From NCBI GenBank assembly GCA_039602395.1, contig JBCNJP010000008.1, positions 19,111,867-19,175,866 of the forward strand: a stretch of DNA of 64,000 nucleotides, given 5' to 3'. Of this stretch, positions 1 through 10,928 are shown piece after piece. Made by a program: the position numbers and the translations under genes. The DNA comes from Deinandra increscens subsp. villosa. Taxonomy: Eukaryota > Streptophyta > Magnoliopsida > Asterales > Asteraceae. Positions within the stretch are counted from its first letter, which is position 1, and each line of letters begins with the position of its first letter. The notes under the pieces were generated by a model. The model made no database searches, was not told the origin of the DNA, and was given only the letters and a program-made list of their open reading frames with translations.

Positions 1-1105
1 CGAAAATATACCATGATCTAAAACGCGAGTATTGGTGGTCGGGCATGAAGCGGGATATAATAAAATATGTGGAGAAATGTTTGACTTGCCTTCAAGTCAA
101 AGCTGAACATCAGAAGCCGTATGGTAAGCTGCAACCACTCGAGATACCGGAGTGGAAATGGGAGCATATCACGATGGATTTGCTCACAAAGTTGCCAAAA
201 AACGAGGAGAAATTTCGATGCTATTTGGGTGATTGTGGACCGACTTACTAAAAGTGCATACTTCTTGCCTATTAGTGAGTCGTATTCATCCGAGGGAATG
301 GCGAATGTCTACGTGGAAGAGATTGTATCGAGACACGGAGTTCCGGTGTCGATCGTGTCGGATAGGGACACCCGCTTCACGTCTAAATTCTGGCGGGAAT
401 TTCAGGAATGTATGGGTACTCAGTTACTGTTTAGTACCGCATACCATCCTCAAACCAATGGGCAAAGCGAGAGAACAATCCAAACACTCGAGGATATGCT
501 GCGAGCGTGTGTGTTAGATTTTGGAGGAAGTTGGGACACTCATTTACCTTTGGTGGAATTCTCGTACAATAATAGCTATCATGCTAGTATTGGAATGTCC
601 CCATATGAGGCACTTTATGGGCGGAAGTGTAGAACACCGTTGTGTTGGGGTGAAGTGGGTCAAAGGGAGTTGGCCCATAAGGATGTGGTCAAAGCTACTA
701 CTGAGAAGATTCACATCATAAGAGCACGTTTAAAGGCCGCCCAGGATCGACATAAATCGTATGCAGATAAGAGGCGTAGGGATATTGAATTCAAAGAGGG
801 AGACCATGTGTTGTTAAAAGTGACCCCGTGGAAGGGAGTAATTAGATTCCGAAAGAGGGGAAAATTAAGCCCACGATTCATCGGGCCTTTTAAAATCCTT
901 GCTAAAGTGGGTCAAAATGCTTACCAATTGGAGTTACCTGGAGAATTGAGTGGAATCCATGATACATTCCACGTGGCTAATCTGAGAAAATGTTTAGCTG
1001 ACGAGGCTGCCTATGTGCCCTTGGATGACATCGTGATTGATGACAAGCTGAATTATGTGGAAAGGCCGATTGCAATCCTTGACTGCAAAACCAAGCGGTT
1101 GCGAA

Positions 1106-1190
1106 ATACTACCCCTACTTATTCCGGTATGTACGTGGGAGTCCTAGGAAGAGATGCGGAGATACTACCCCTACTTATTCCGGTATGTAC
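1106..1190 (+). repeat. 29-bp direct repeat at the chromodomain break
   Basis: The 29-base unit at 1106-1134 (starting ATACTACCCCTACTTATT) recurs exactly at 1162-1190, a spacing of 56 bases. It sits where a chromodomain would be expected. The repeat may mark a deletion or template switch that removed the domain; that is inference. Confidence 0.9.
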
Positions 1191-1218
1191 TTCTTGTTTC
1201 GGGGACAAAACTCCCTTC

Positions 1219-1232
1219 AAGGAGGGTGGAGT
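1219..1232 (+). other. Polypurine tract of the gypsy element
   Basis: A purine-rich run (AAGGAGGGTGGAG) directly precedes the LTR start TGTAACATCCC at 1233, the place of the plus-strand primer for reverse transcription. Confidence 0.85.
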
Positions 1233-3187
1233 TGTAACATCCCGAGTTTGTAATAAATTGGGTGACTATATTTAATTATGTTTTATTATGAGCTTTGGTA
1301 GAATAAGCGGACTTAGAAGGTTAACCGGGTTATTTATGAAGGATTTTTAGTTATTGAGTTAACTTTATAATAGATGGTTAAACTAAAGAGAAATAGAGGG
1401 TAAATTGTGTAAATAAAAGGTTTTAGTTAGTTTTTTCATAAAATACAAAGTTGAGGGGCCATAGGTGAAAATAAGGGGATTAAACAAGTCTGGGTATCCC
1501 CCAGACCTGTAAATCCCGACAGAGAGAGAGAGGGAGGGGGTATAGCCCTAGTTCTTGAAGAATCTCCAAATTGAAGGTGATAGAGAGAGGCTAACTAGGA
1601 AGGAGGAAGCTGAATTCGGGTTTAGAAGGTCCCCTACACCTCAATTCCATCTTTATTTCTTGAGTTCTTGACCAAGTAAGTGAATTCTAGATGTAGGTGA
1701 TTTTATGGGTTTGAATCAAAGGTCAAATTGTTGCATGAAATCTGTGGTAAATGTGTTTGTGAGTTAAGTTGATGCTTAATTCCATCTTGCATGATTGATT
1801 GTATGCATATTTAGTAGAAATTAGGTTGGGTGAAGCCCCCACCTCATAGAATTCGAAATTTATGGTGAATGGGTGATTTAGGTTGGTTAGTTGAGCTCCA
1901 TGTATGCAAGTAGACTTGTTATGAGAAATTGATTTAGTATAAAAGCTGAATTTTAAGTTGTATAGTGATTTATGGGTGGAATGAAAGCATGTAAGCTTCT
2001 AAAATTGTAGAACACTATGTATGCATATAAGGTGTTTGATTAAATGCTTGAATGAGAATGAATTTGTGTGTATGCTTATTTCATGAGTTGTTTAGGTGAT
2101 TGGTATGATAATTGTGTGACCCATGAGTATACAATGGTAATCTAAACAATGTAATGAATATAGGTGAAGCGGGTGTAACTACAAGTCACCAACGTGAAGG
2201 CAAGAATAAAGCTTAAAGGTAACACGTAGCGGTTAGTTATGTATATGCACTTATATGTAAGAAATTGTGGAGTGTTCACTAGATGACAATGGCTATTGAC
2301 CTAGTATCTAGTGAACACCAAGTACCTAGAGACTTGTTGTTGCGGAATGAGGGACTTGGTATGCAAATGACCAAGTTGGGAAAAACAGTGGTGTATGACC
2401 CTCTTTGGGTCGAGCGATAGAGTTGTGACGGTGTGAGTAATTGTGAAGTTACAATTCCCCAATTGTCGCAACAAGAAAGACTAAGAGACTTGGCACAACA
2501 TATATGTGTGCCAAGATATGAGAATGTTGAGAAATTGTAGGTGGAGGTGTGTATTAGGGGCTGGAATGTGATAAATGCCTTAACAGGTCAACGGGTCGGT
2601 TTGGGTGCTAGTTGAGTTTAATTATGTGGCAAATTTGTGATTTTTACGGAAATGCATTTTAACTATAAATGATAGGTTATAATGAGTTTCTAGTGTTAAA
2701 AATGAAGTCATGATAGGTGAAATTGCAAAAGGATGAAAATGCTGAAAATTTGGTTAAGTATGAGAAAAGTGGCCTGGAGCCCTAGTAATAGGGTTCCAGG
2801 CGTATCGCTTGGGACATCTACATCGCTTGGAGCTGCTGTCAGGATTTTTGTTTTGTTTTCTTGAATTTGAATGGTGTATTGGGTTGATTGCTGCTATTGG
2901 CCATTAATACTAATGTGTTACTAGTGTTTTTGGCAGGTAAACAATAGTTGGCGGGTCGGGATCGAATCTAAGATTTTTGGAACCGAACATCACATCTTTT
3001 GGGACCTAGATGCATATGCTTGTTATTGTGAATGTTTTGTAGTATTCCTATGAAGTTAATGGTGTCGAACCCCTGATTTTGTAAATGTGTCATGGCAAAG
3101 GATGAAATTATGTTTATGTTATGAAATTTTCAAACTCTGATTTTCGAAACGATGTTAATACGTGAAAATGGGATTAGGGGTCTTACA
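1233..3187 (+). repeat. 3' LTR of the gypsy element (1955 bp)
   Basis: It starts TGTAACATCCCGAG after a polypurine tract and ends GGGTCTTACA, a TG...CA LTR with the terminal sequence common in gypsy elements. It contains a GA-rich run at about 1520-1537. There is no coding capacity. Its partner LTR is outside the window, so length and ends rest on the terminal motifs alone. Confidence 0.85.
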
Positions 3188-3192
3188 CTAAA

Positions 3193-4540
3193 GCTTAGGG
3201 GGGGATTGGGTCTGGTTCTGGATGTCAAGAGGATTATTTGAAGTATTTGAATGATAATCCTGACCATGAAGATCCTCAATGGAATGTTGGTGGAGGTTCA
3301 AGCCCAACCGGAAACACTAGTTTGGGTGCTGAAACTTCTACATCTCATGGGGAGTCTGATTCAAGAGATGATGTGACGATAACTACAATTCTGTCGAATC
3401 AAGCTGCGACAAGTATGGATGAGTTCAAACAGATGCTAGAAGAAGGTGAGTTTGTTGGTGAACTAACATCTGAACAGCTTCAAGCAGTCTTTGATTTGAA
3501 CGACGAGGAGATGAAGAGAGCTTCTGAAGCTACACCTGAGAAATATGAATCGTCTGAACCAGAGTCTGAGGAAGATATTTTTGATGAAGATATTAAGGTT
3601 GAGGATATTACTAAAGAGGAGTATCCAGATCTATACTCTAATTTCAACAAGAATCAGTCTGGTGATGATTTGAAGTATTTCCTAAACAAAAAGGTGTTGA
3701 AGTTGATGAGAGGTTGAAAAAGAAAGAGGCAGAAAAACCTGAAGACACGATTGCTAAAGAGGCTAAGGAACAGAATCAACGATGGGTGTTCAATGAATAC
3801 ATGAACACATTCCATGCAAATTATGTTCCTCCTCCAAAGCCAATTAAGCAAAGAATGCATGTAAAATTCAAGGGTCAAGCATCAGGTGAAATTATCAGTT
3901 GGATGTATGCTGAAAGTCTTAGGTGCTATGGAATTAAATGACAACATGGAATTCAATATTTCAAGACTGCACGAGACTTTAATACATAACCACTTTGGGA
4001 TGTTCGGGAGCTTACTCGAAAGCCTTTCTGCAATTATGGTACTGATTGGAGAGGTTTCCATTTCAAGCAGCAAATTAAGACAGAAAGTGCTTTTGGATTT
4101 TAATAAATGAATCCTCAAAGACCAAAAAGGCGTAGACATCCAACCAAGATTCATAAAAGAACCGGGAAGAAGCTGATAATGCTTACTTTCAAAACAAAGC
4201 CTAATGTAATGAAAAAGATTATGTTAATGAAGATGGAATTAGATTTCATACAAGATCTGAAGTGGTGGTATTATAATGAGAAGACGGGTGAAGCTGTGAT
4301 CGTCCTGAAGAAAGATAACAGAGGTGTGAAGGTTTATGATCCAATGTGGCTGATTAACTTATCAAAAGCTGACATAGATGTGTTGTATCACAATCAGATC
4401 CTGTTTCATCTAGATTATATGGATCAGGCCTTATAGTTTCAAAGGGTGATACGAATATGCTTTGCGTTCAACATCTATGTTGAGCACAATCATCAGAGTA
4501 CCTGGACTGAGATAGAGACTGGAGCTGAAAACTGACAAAG
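3193..4540 (+). pseudogene. Remnant of the Copia extra 3' ORF (aORF family), copy 1
   Basis: This is the C-terminal part of the extra ORF that also occurs at 34229-36871 and 50951-61600 on the other strand. An acidic, Gly/Ser-rich stretch (3193-3717) is followed, after frame changes, by two modules. The first contains GEIISWMYAESL (near 3888). The second contains LKWWYYNEKTGEAVI and VYDPMWLINLS (4256-4370), which matches FKKWFYDNQTGEAVI and LFDPMEVFSFS in the 34229-36871 copy. At least two frameshifts and several stops break it. The left end was removed by the gypsy insertion. The function of the family is unknown. It ends just before the polypurine tract and LTR X at 4570. Confidence 0.75.
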
Positions 4541-4556
4541 ACTGACCAGCATTTGC

Positions 4557-4569
4557 CAAGGGGGGAGTT
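4557..4569 (+). other. Polypurine tract before LTR X, copy 1
   Basis: CCAAGGGGGGAGTT directly precedes the LTR start TGTTGATACCTGC. Confidence 0.8.
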
Positions 4570-4906
4570 TGTTGATACCTGCAGATGGCAAGATGCTGGA
4601 TCAGACAATGTTTTGAAGAATTCAAGATTTCAAGTTTTCCTGTTGGCCGAAAATTGCAGCCGAACTGCATGTTCGGACAAGCAGTTAGAGTTCAGACATT
4701 AGGGGTTATATATATAGGTCGATAGGTTTGAGTTTGTGATTAAGCTTTCTTAGGTGTGTGTAAGTGAAAGTGTTTTGTGCTTTGAGTCTCTGTAAAGTGT
4801 TCTTGCTTACTGGATGAGATTGAGTATTATATTTACACGTATTGTTCATCATTTTGTTTACATAATGATGTCGAGCTGATCATGATCCATCCGCACCCGC
4901 TCTTTC
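4570..4906 (+). repeat. LTR X, copy 1
   Basis: It runs from TGTTGATACCTGC to CTCTTTCA and is about 337 bp. A TATA-like run (TATATATAGG) lies near 4709, with the arms CCGAAC and GTTCGG a little upstream. The same LTR occurs at 24962-25308. It acts as the 3' LTR of the element whose extra ORF precedes it. The end position rests on alignment with related LTRs that end just before AGTGGTATCAGAGC. Confidence 0.75.
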
Positions 4907-5629
4907 ACAATTTGACGATCTTTTTTCTTTTTGCATGGAACACAGTTGACTATGTCATGAATACAATCACTATGTGTTAAATCACAAAGTATGATACAAA
5001 AGCATATGTGAATTATACCAGCAATTGACATGGCTTATGTGCTAAAGTAACCGAAATTGAAGTGTAGTTCAGTGTGTTATGTTCATTATGATCCCAATTC
5101 GTGGTCTTTCTCGTAAAAGATAAAAATATTTTCTAATTATGTATTGCTTTTATATTTCTTATCTGAAAAAAAATAAAAAAAATTAGGTATGTTTTAGCAT
5201 AAACTTTGAAAAATCAAAAAGATTTTTGGTGAGTTTTGATGTAGAGTTTCGAAAAGATAAAAAGATTTTGTTTCTTATTTTTTTTTCAACCAATCGATAA
5301 CTGATACGAAATCGTATTCCAAAATCTATATCTTGGATTCTCAAAGAGAAGTTTTGCGCCAAGATTAAATTAATTTTTGATAAATCAAAAAGAGAAACCA
5401 CACTTTTGTCTTCTAAAGTTGCAGGTTATATTGTCAAGACTATAGCATGGTGAAAAGGGGAGATTGAAATTATCTTTTACAAAGGGATTCAATTGATCAA
5501 GTCCTGATCCAGCCATGCAAGCTTTATTTATAAAAAGAGAATTCAACTTAAAGATCTGATGCATTAATGTTAAAGATTGAAGACTAGAGTTTTTGTTAGA
5601 ATAGATACATCACACATTAAGGGGGAATC
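4907..5629 (+). other. Conserved 3' noncoding region of a Copia element (Y), copy 1
   Basis: No ORF. The landmarks TTTTTGCATGGAACACAG, TTATACCAGCAATT, TTCAGTGTGTTATGTTCA and TTTTGCGCCAAGATTA recur in the same order in 25309-26029 (about 96% identical by eye) and, more diverged, in E3 at 46355-46900. It ends with the polypurine tract AAGGGGGAATC before LTR Y. LTR X is inserted at its left side. Confidence 0.8.
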
Positions 5630-5985
5630 TGTTAGAGCATAATCCTATGCTATAGTGTGTCTCGTGTGTTGTATCTCATTGAAGCTAGATTGTGAGTCTT
5701 GGTCAGTGAAGCAAGCTACGAACTAGTGGTTCATGGGCAACAAACCATTTGTTCGCTGGCAGCTTGGTTCTTCGAACAGTCATACACTATAAATAGTGTT
5801 GACCTATTTACATAGAGTGAGCTTCTTCACTTTTGTCGATTATGTATGTGTTTGTGCTAGTGAGAGAAACCAAAGAGTTATCTTTGTAATCTTCGAGTGA
5901 TTAATATGACAAACTCTTATTTACCTTCTTGTTTCACTAGAATTGATTGATTCACCAATAGTAAAGATCCATCCCTGGACTTACA
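5630..5985 (+). repeat. LTR Y, copy 1 (356 bp)
   Basis: It runs from TGTTAGAGCATAATCC to GGACTTACA. A TATA box (CTATAAATAG) lies near 5787, preceded by inverted CGAAC/GTTCG words. The polypurine tract AAGGGGGAAT precedes it. A second copy of the same length is at 26030-26385. Both are followed by the same minus-strand pol sequence (element G), so element Y had inserted into G. Confidence 0.82.
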
Positions 5986-6124
5986 GATTTCTTCTCAGCA
6001 TTCATGGCTTCTAACCATTTCTCAGATTTTGGATCTGGGACAGCAGCTTTGTAGTTAGCAGGTTCATTGTTAGATTCATCTACAAGTAAAACATCAGTTC
6101 CTTCCAGATAACCAATGTATATGT
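5986..6124 (-). pseudogene. Copia element G: start of reverse transcriptase (part 1)
   Basis: Reading on the minus strand, GYLEGTDVLLVDES, EPANYKAAVPDPKSEKWLEA and MNAE are the lead-in to a Copia reverse transcriptase. The rest of the RT would lie to the left but was separated by the insertion of element Y. The right end joins the rest of G at 6757, across the TRIM insertion. The same fragment recurs at 26386-26452 and 47511-47600 without the TRIM. Confidence 0.82.
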
Positions 6125-6756
6125 TGTAACATCCCACATTGGTGGGGAGGGGAACTAAGCATGCCTTTATAAGGGTGTGGATACCTCCCCCACCAAGACG
6201 CGTTTTAAAACCGTGAGGGGCGGATGCGTGAGGGCATGCCGGCTGCCAAAGCGGACAATATCTTGGTTGCGACGGGTCTGGGCTGTTACAGATGGTATCA
6301 GAGCCGGCCGTCGGCCAGTGTGCCAGCGAGGACGCTGGTCCCCTAAGGGGGGAGGATTGTAACATCCCACATTGGTGGGGAGGGGAACTAAGCATGCCTT
6401 TATAAGGGTGTGGATACCTCCCCCACCAAGACGCGTTTTAAAACCGTGAGGGGCGGATGCGTGAGGGCATGCCGGCTGCCAAAACGGACAATATCTTGGT
6501 TGCGACGGGTCTGGGCTGTTACAGATGGTATCAGAGCCGGTCGTCGGCCGGTGTGCCAGCGAGGACGCTGGACCCCTAAGGGGGGTGAATTGTGACATCC
6601 CACATCGGTGGGGAGGAGAACTAAACACTGCTTTATAAGGGTGTGGATACCTCCCCCTACGAAGACGCGTTTTAAAACCGTGAGGGGCGGATTTTGAGGG
6701 CATGCCGGCTGCCAAAGCGGATAATATCTTGGTTGCGACGGGTCTGGGTTGTTACA
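6125..6756 (+). mobile_element. Tandem TRIM (three 166-bp LTRs, two 67-bp interiors)
   Basis: LTRs at 6125-6290, 6358-6523 and 6591-6756 all run from TGTRACATCCCACAT to TTGTTACA or CTGTTACA. The two interiors each contain a primer binding site (TGGTATCAGAGCC at 6293 and 6526) and a polypurine tract (AAGGGGGGAGGAT at 6345-6357; a variant at 6578-6590). This is a terminal-repeat retrotransposon in miniature; it codes for nothing and depends on other elements. The LTR-interior-LTR-interior-LTR form is the tandem form expected from recombination between copies. The third LTR is the most diverged. The empty site is seen at 47570-47600. Confidence 0.93.
6293..6307 (+). other. TRIM primer binding site 1
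   Basis: TGGTATCAGAGCCGG lies two bases after the LTR and matches the 3' end of initiator methionine tRNA. A second copy is at 6526-6540. Confidence 0.9.
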
Positions 6757-7600
6757 TTTGTCAGGTTCTCAGCGTGTTCTACTGCCGAATGCTTGTGTTA
6801 TTGTCTGATGGTGCAACAACAATTTGTTGGTCAAACACAGCGATCGGTTTAGGATTTTGGGTTTCTTGAATTTCTATAAGATCGACAAGGTCACTCTTCG
6901 TTCCTCGTTTTAGAAATTCTTCTTCGAGGAATTTACCGTTCCTCTTGATGGAAATATTATTTGCATCAGGATGGTAGTAGTGGTAACCATTGTTACCGTA
7001 GTAATCAACAAAAACAACCTTTTCGCCGTGAAGATCGAGCTTGTCATTAGATTCACTAGTGACCTAAGTATCGCCTTCCCATACCCTGAAATAGGACAAT
7101 TTAGGTTTAGATCCATGCCATATATTATATGGAGTTTTGTTTAGTTTCTTGGTCGGTGCTAGATTTATGAAGCGAGTGCCAGACATGAGAGCATAACCCC
7201 AGAGGGAGTGCTGCAAATTAGTACTACACATCATCGATCGAACAATGTTTAGCAAAGTTTGATTTATCATTTCACTCACACCATTCAATTGTGGTGTGCC
7301 AGGAGGAGTGGGCTGGGATATTATTCCACAGGCCTTAAGATGACCAAGGAATTCTGTGCTAAGGTATTTCTATCCTCTATCAGATCGAAGTATTTTAATA
7401 GTTCGACTTAACTGATTTTGTACTTTGATTTGAAACTCCTTGATTTTCTCAAAGGTTTCATGTTTATGCTTCAATAAATAGACATAAGCATATCTGCTAT
7501 AGTCATCTATGAAGGTTATGGAGTACCTTTCATGATTCCTCGTAATGGTCCTAAAGGTTCCACACACATCAGTGTGAATTAGGCCTAAAAGATTAGTGGC
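6757..7600 (-). pseudogene. Copia element G: integrase region, decayed
   Basis: Minus-strand reading gives FIDDYSRYAYVYLL (first catalytic Asp region), ILRSDRG (second Asp) and NGVSEMINQTLL (Glu), followed by SLWGYALMSGTRFINLAPTKK and PYNIWHGSKPKLSYFRVWG, the standard Copia integrase tail. It is split by several frameshifts and stops. The family differs from M and the gag-only elements (different gag type). Confidence 0.85.
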
Positions 7601-7859
7601 CCGCTCACCAACACGGGTGAAGGGTGACTTCGTTAGTTTCCTAGATAAACAGGACTCATATTCTTCGGAGGAACCTGCATTAGTGGATTCAAGAATTCCT
7701 TCAGTTACAGCTTCTTGATGCGGACCTTGCTTATATGACCGAGTCTATAATGCCATAGAGAGGAATCATTACTATCAATTTTGTTTCATTTATACAGATA
7801 ATAGATTTGGTCATTTGTTTAAACATCGATCTCATATATACCATGTCGAGATTTAGCTT

Positions 7860-8200
7860 CGAAATAAAAGATATTATTTAAGTAGGTTAAAATAGAAACT
7901 CCATGAAACTAGTACTTAAAACCTTGTTCAAATAATGAAGAAACGGAAACAATGTTCCTGGACAAGCCAGGTGCATATAAATAGTTATCTAAAGTAACTA
8001 CAAGGCCAGAATGCCATGTTAATGAATAAATGATAGTTGCAAGCACCGGGACTCTCTTGGCATCACCCACGATGAGCTCCATGTCGCCTTGTTCCAGTTT
8101 CTTCCACTTTTCGGGTTCCTGCAAAACATTAACAATGTGATGACCACATCTAGTATCAAATACCCATGTATTAGAGGTAACAGTTAAAAGTTCAATAACA
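7860..8200 (-). pseudogene. Copia element G: protease and pre-integrase region, decayed
   Basis: Minus-strand words such as LVVTLDNYLYAPGLSRNIVSVSSLFEQGF match the second half of a Copia protease domain, between the active-site region and the zinc-binding end of integrase. Stops and frameshifts interrupt it. It lies between gag (8464-8962) and integrase (6757-7600) as expected. Confidence 0.7.
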
Positions 8201-8463
8201 AATACTTGATGAGGAACTCTGTTTAGAGTTTCTAGCCATCTTCAATTTAGCCAGATATGGGGCACAGTTTCATCTCCAGCGTCCCATTTGGTTGCATTCA
8301 AAACACTGGCGTTCCTTAAGAGGTGGTAGCAGTAATTTGGCAACATTTTTTCCTCTGCTTTCATGAGCTTTGGTCTTTGATTTGGATTTCATAACGCCTA
8401 TTTCCTTGAATCTAAGCACATCTGGTGTGGTTCTAATTTAGCACTAGGAAGTAAAGTTATGTG

Positions 8464-8962
8464 CTAGTCCAATTGCTCCACTGAGCAATTAATCGCATGA
8501 ATGCGGTAACACTCAAGGATTGAATTAAGGACTATGTCCAACACCATATTATCAGGTATGGGGTATCCGAGCTCATAAAGTCGGTCACAGTAAGCTTTCA
8601 TCATTACGACATGTTCATAAGTTGAGGTGTCAGGCGTTACTTTGTAGTTCATAAATTGTTGAAGTGCATTATATCGTTCCTTTTCTTTGATGAAACTCAA
8701 ATAAATCTTTGAATTTCCTTATGATGTCGTAGGCACTCATGTCATGTAAGTTGTACCGGAAATCTGGTGACATGCTAGACAAAAACATCTCAGTAACCTC
8801 GCTAGAGTCGTTAGTGTGTTTATCCAATTCTGCTTGAAAACGGTCATTCATCAAGAATGAGGGCAGATTTGGAATGCGTCTGTCCAAGATATAGAGTTTT
8901 CTAAATATCCTTAGAACTTTTCTAAGGATGGCTTGCCATGAAATAAAGTTTGTCTCGGTCAA
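8464..8962 (-). pseudogene. Copia element G: gag, decayed
   Basis: Two overlapping minus-strand pieces in different frames, starting with TETNFISWQAILRKVLR, then SAYDIIRKFKDLFEFHQRK and KERYNALQQFMNYKV, VMMKAYCDRLYELGYPIPD, VVLNSI-like, resemble the N-terminal gag (UBN2-type) of Copia elements. A zinc knuckle is not visible in the decayed section towards protease. A frameshift lies near 8690. Confidence 0.75.
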
Positions 8963-9296
8963 TGTGTCTATATTTATGAGTGAACTTAGTGGCTTTGAGT
9001 TTTCAATACCCTTTTAAAAAATAAGCAAAATATATTAATTTAGTATTTTCGATGTTTAGTAGTTCTTAAAATAAATGTGGTAAGTATTTATTATATATAA
9101 GAATTTTTGAGAACTCGATTAACCATTTACTAAAGGTAGATGTAGTACACAACAATAGTAATTGGGTAATGGAACTGACAGCGAGTATCAATTGTGAGAA
9201 ACAGTCACAACTCTCGTTTATGAGGCTGCAATAACAACAAGTGTTTTAATGTGATACGTTTAGCCTCATCCATGTCCTCTTTAGTTATATGCATTA

Positions 9297-9454
9297 ATAG
9301 TATGGTGTTGAAAACTCCAATACTATGAATGCATGTGAAGAAAGCAATAATTGTCCTAAATTGTCATTTTGCAAGGTACGGTGTTGAATAATCCAATACC
9401 TCCACCTTGGAAGATACCCTACGCGCCAAGCGTAGTGTTGAAGACTCCAACACT
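9297..9454. repeat. Three tandem hairpins with a shared loop, upstream of G gag
   Basis: Copies at 9297-9326, 9375-9400 and 9432-9454 share the core GTGTTGAAnAnTCCAAyAC. The flanking arms differ but pair within each copy: ATAGTAT/ATACTAT, GGTA/TACC, GTGTTG/CAACAC. They lie in the leader of element G in its sense direction. A structured RNA role is inference. Confidence 0.7.
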
Positions 9455-9612
9455 CATGTTTATGAAAATACATTCCAAGTATGTCTGGATTTAGGATTGG
9501 CATATTAGTTTTATATTACCAAATAAGGTTTTTAAAATCATATTTTAATTTATAGATCGTTATACGAGAATGTTAGATCAAGATCCTTGTGTGGCCGTTA
9601 CTATACGAATAA

Positions 9613-9955
9613 TGTTAATGTCTAAAATTGTATGTTGTGCAAATTTGCCAACGAACCAGACAATGAACCAAGGGTTTGTGAGTAACGAACCAACAGTTCG
9701 TTGCATGGCTGGTTTATTGGGCAGTAGCCGCCTATAAATAGGTGCCAGTTAGCTGGAGTTTCTGTCATTTAGCCTTACGGTCTGTGTGTGAGAGGAAAGG
9801 TTCTGTCCAACCTCTCTCAGAGCTTGAATCGATGTATACTCATTCGGTTTGTAAGCATTCGACACATATTGAATGGCAAACTTCTATCTCTATCTATTCT
9901 TGATCTGGAAATGATCCAAACTATGCTTTTCCAGAGAACGGGGACCCTATCTTCA
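9613..9955 (+). repeat. Possible solo LTR of another Copia family
   Basis: The segment runs from TGTTAATGTC to CTATCTTCA and has a good TATA box (CTATAAATAGG at 9732-9742), with the palindrome AACGAAC/GTTCGTT just upstream. No partner LTR, primer site or target duplication was found, so the ends are uncertain. Confidence 0.45.
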
Positions 9956-10520
9956 CTCAGAAACTAAATTTAAATATCCTAATAATTATAAATATCTAGG
10001 TGATTGCAAATGAACAAACAAGTGTGTTAACAACCTTTGAGGTCTTTAATCTTGCTAGAGCCTGAATAGCAAGATTAATAGGGTTAATACATATATTAAA
10101 AAGATAAACAACCACACGGCAGGTAACAAGTGTGTCTTGTGATTTTTTAGCTCTCACTGTCCTCCATATCCTTCTTGACTTCCGGTTTGGTCATTAGTCT
10201 TTAGTTTCCAAAAATAGAAAGTTTCTAAAAATAGAAACCCTAATTCTAATTTAACATATTGGAACACGAAACAACGGGCCTACCAAATCAAAACTACTCT
10301 ATTAGAATAATGGGCCATTCGGTCAAAACCATAAACAACGAAACACATCATAAAATTTTTAAATAAATTTAAATATGAGGGTCGCGTCGTACCACACATA
10401 ACATATATTTAAAAAAATAAAAACCAAATTATCAAATAATTTAAATTCTTGATTTGGAATTAAATCGAAAACGCGAATTTTCACCAGTGATAAAAAGACC
10501 AGCTTTGATTTACGCGCGGT
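9956..10520. other. Noncoding stretch, nothing recognised
   Basis: AT-rich sequence without a convincing ORF or repeat. It lies between the possible solo LTR and a possible minus-strand primer binding site. Confidence 0.5.
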
Positions 10521-10538
10521 GATCAGGGCTCTGATACA
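10521..10538 (-). other. Possible primer binding site of a minus-strand Copia element (perhaps G)
   Basis: On the minus strand the sequence reads TGTATCAGAGCCCTGATC, close to the usual TGGTATCAGAGCC. An LTR-like end (minus CCCTACA, plus-strand TGTAGGG at 10541) lies next to it. It could mark the 5' end of element G, whose gag lies 1.5 kb further along on the minus strand. The matching LTR could not be defined. Confidence 0.5.
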
Positions 10539-10813
10539 AATGTAGGGTTTTAAAGTGGATATCTGGGTCTCGGTTATAGTAATTTTTTTAAACACATATA
10601 TATTTATTTACTCGTTAAATACAAATATAAATCAGATTATAACGCAACAAATATTAAAGACACGAATAATATAAACCGTAGCATGATCAAATCACTGAAC
10701 TAACACAAACACGAAAATAATTAAATAAATTAGATCTAAAAAAATCGACTTTAGATATAACTTAGCCAGGCACGAACACCCGTTCGAGACACCGTGATTC
10801 AATATATCGTTGC

Positions 10814-10928
10814 TAGACTTGAACGGAACGGTTGACTCGAACGGGCAAGTCAAGTCATCGACAACTCTCGGAGGTGGCAACGGAAGCGGCAGCGATAACA
10901 CCAGTAGTGGTGGCAACGGCTTTGGGTC
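10814..10928. other. Left half of a GC-rich coding-like fragment split by element A
   Basis: This stretch, joined to 15676-15905 when element A is removed, is much richer in GC than its surroundings and is open in a frame on both strands. The plus reading is Gly/Ser/Asn-rich. The minus reading of the joined sequence includes a start with good context (ACCATGG) at about 15796. I do not recognise a protein. It may be a captured or decayed host gene fragment. Confidence 0.4.

Larger units (their letters stand above)
3..1232 (+). pseudogene. Ty3/gypsy integrase and C-terminal region, frameshifted and truncated
   Basis: The first part (to about 200) reads in one frame through the zinc-finger end (CLTCLQVK) and the first catalytic Asp in ITMD. 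From about 205 the reading continues in another frame: VDRLTKSAYFLP, the second Asp in VSDRDTRFTS, and the catalytic Glu in NGQSERTIQTLE, then the GKLSPRFIGPF and HDTFHVANLRKC blocks typical of gypsy integrase C-termini. The frame change lies at a run of six A at 197-202. After about residue ILDCKTKRLRN the expected chromodomain is missing and is replaced by sequence containing a 29-bp direct repeat. The product would insert element DNA into the genome; this copy is not functional. Confidence 0.92.
1..3187 (+). mobile_element. 3' part of a Ty3/gypsy LTR retrotransposon
   Basis: The element enters the window inside its integrase gene and ends with a complete-looking 3' LTR at 1233-3187. The order is integrase zinc-binding end, integrase core, C-terminal domain, a polypurine tract and the LTR, which is the Ty3/gypsy order. 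The chromodomain-type lead-in after the integrase suggests a chromovirus (Tekay/Del-like) lineage; that is from family knowledge. The 5' part lies outside the window. The base following the LTR end begins CTAAA, the candidate target duplication, but the other copy is not visible. The insertion cuts off the left side of the Copia sequence that starts at 3188. Confidence 0.9.

Noticed and set aside
6167..6715. Minus-strand ORF of 182 codons
   Set aside because: It runs across the TRIM LTRs and interiors; its repeated reading only reflects the tandem LTRs.
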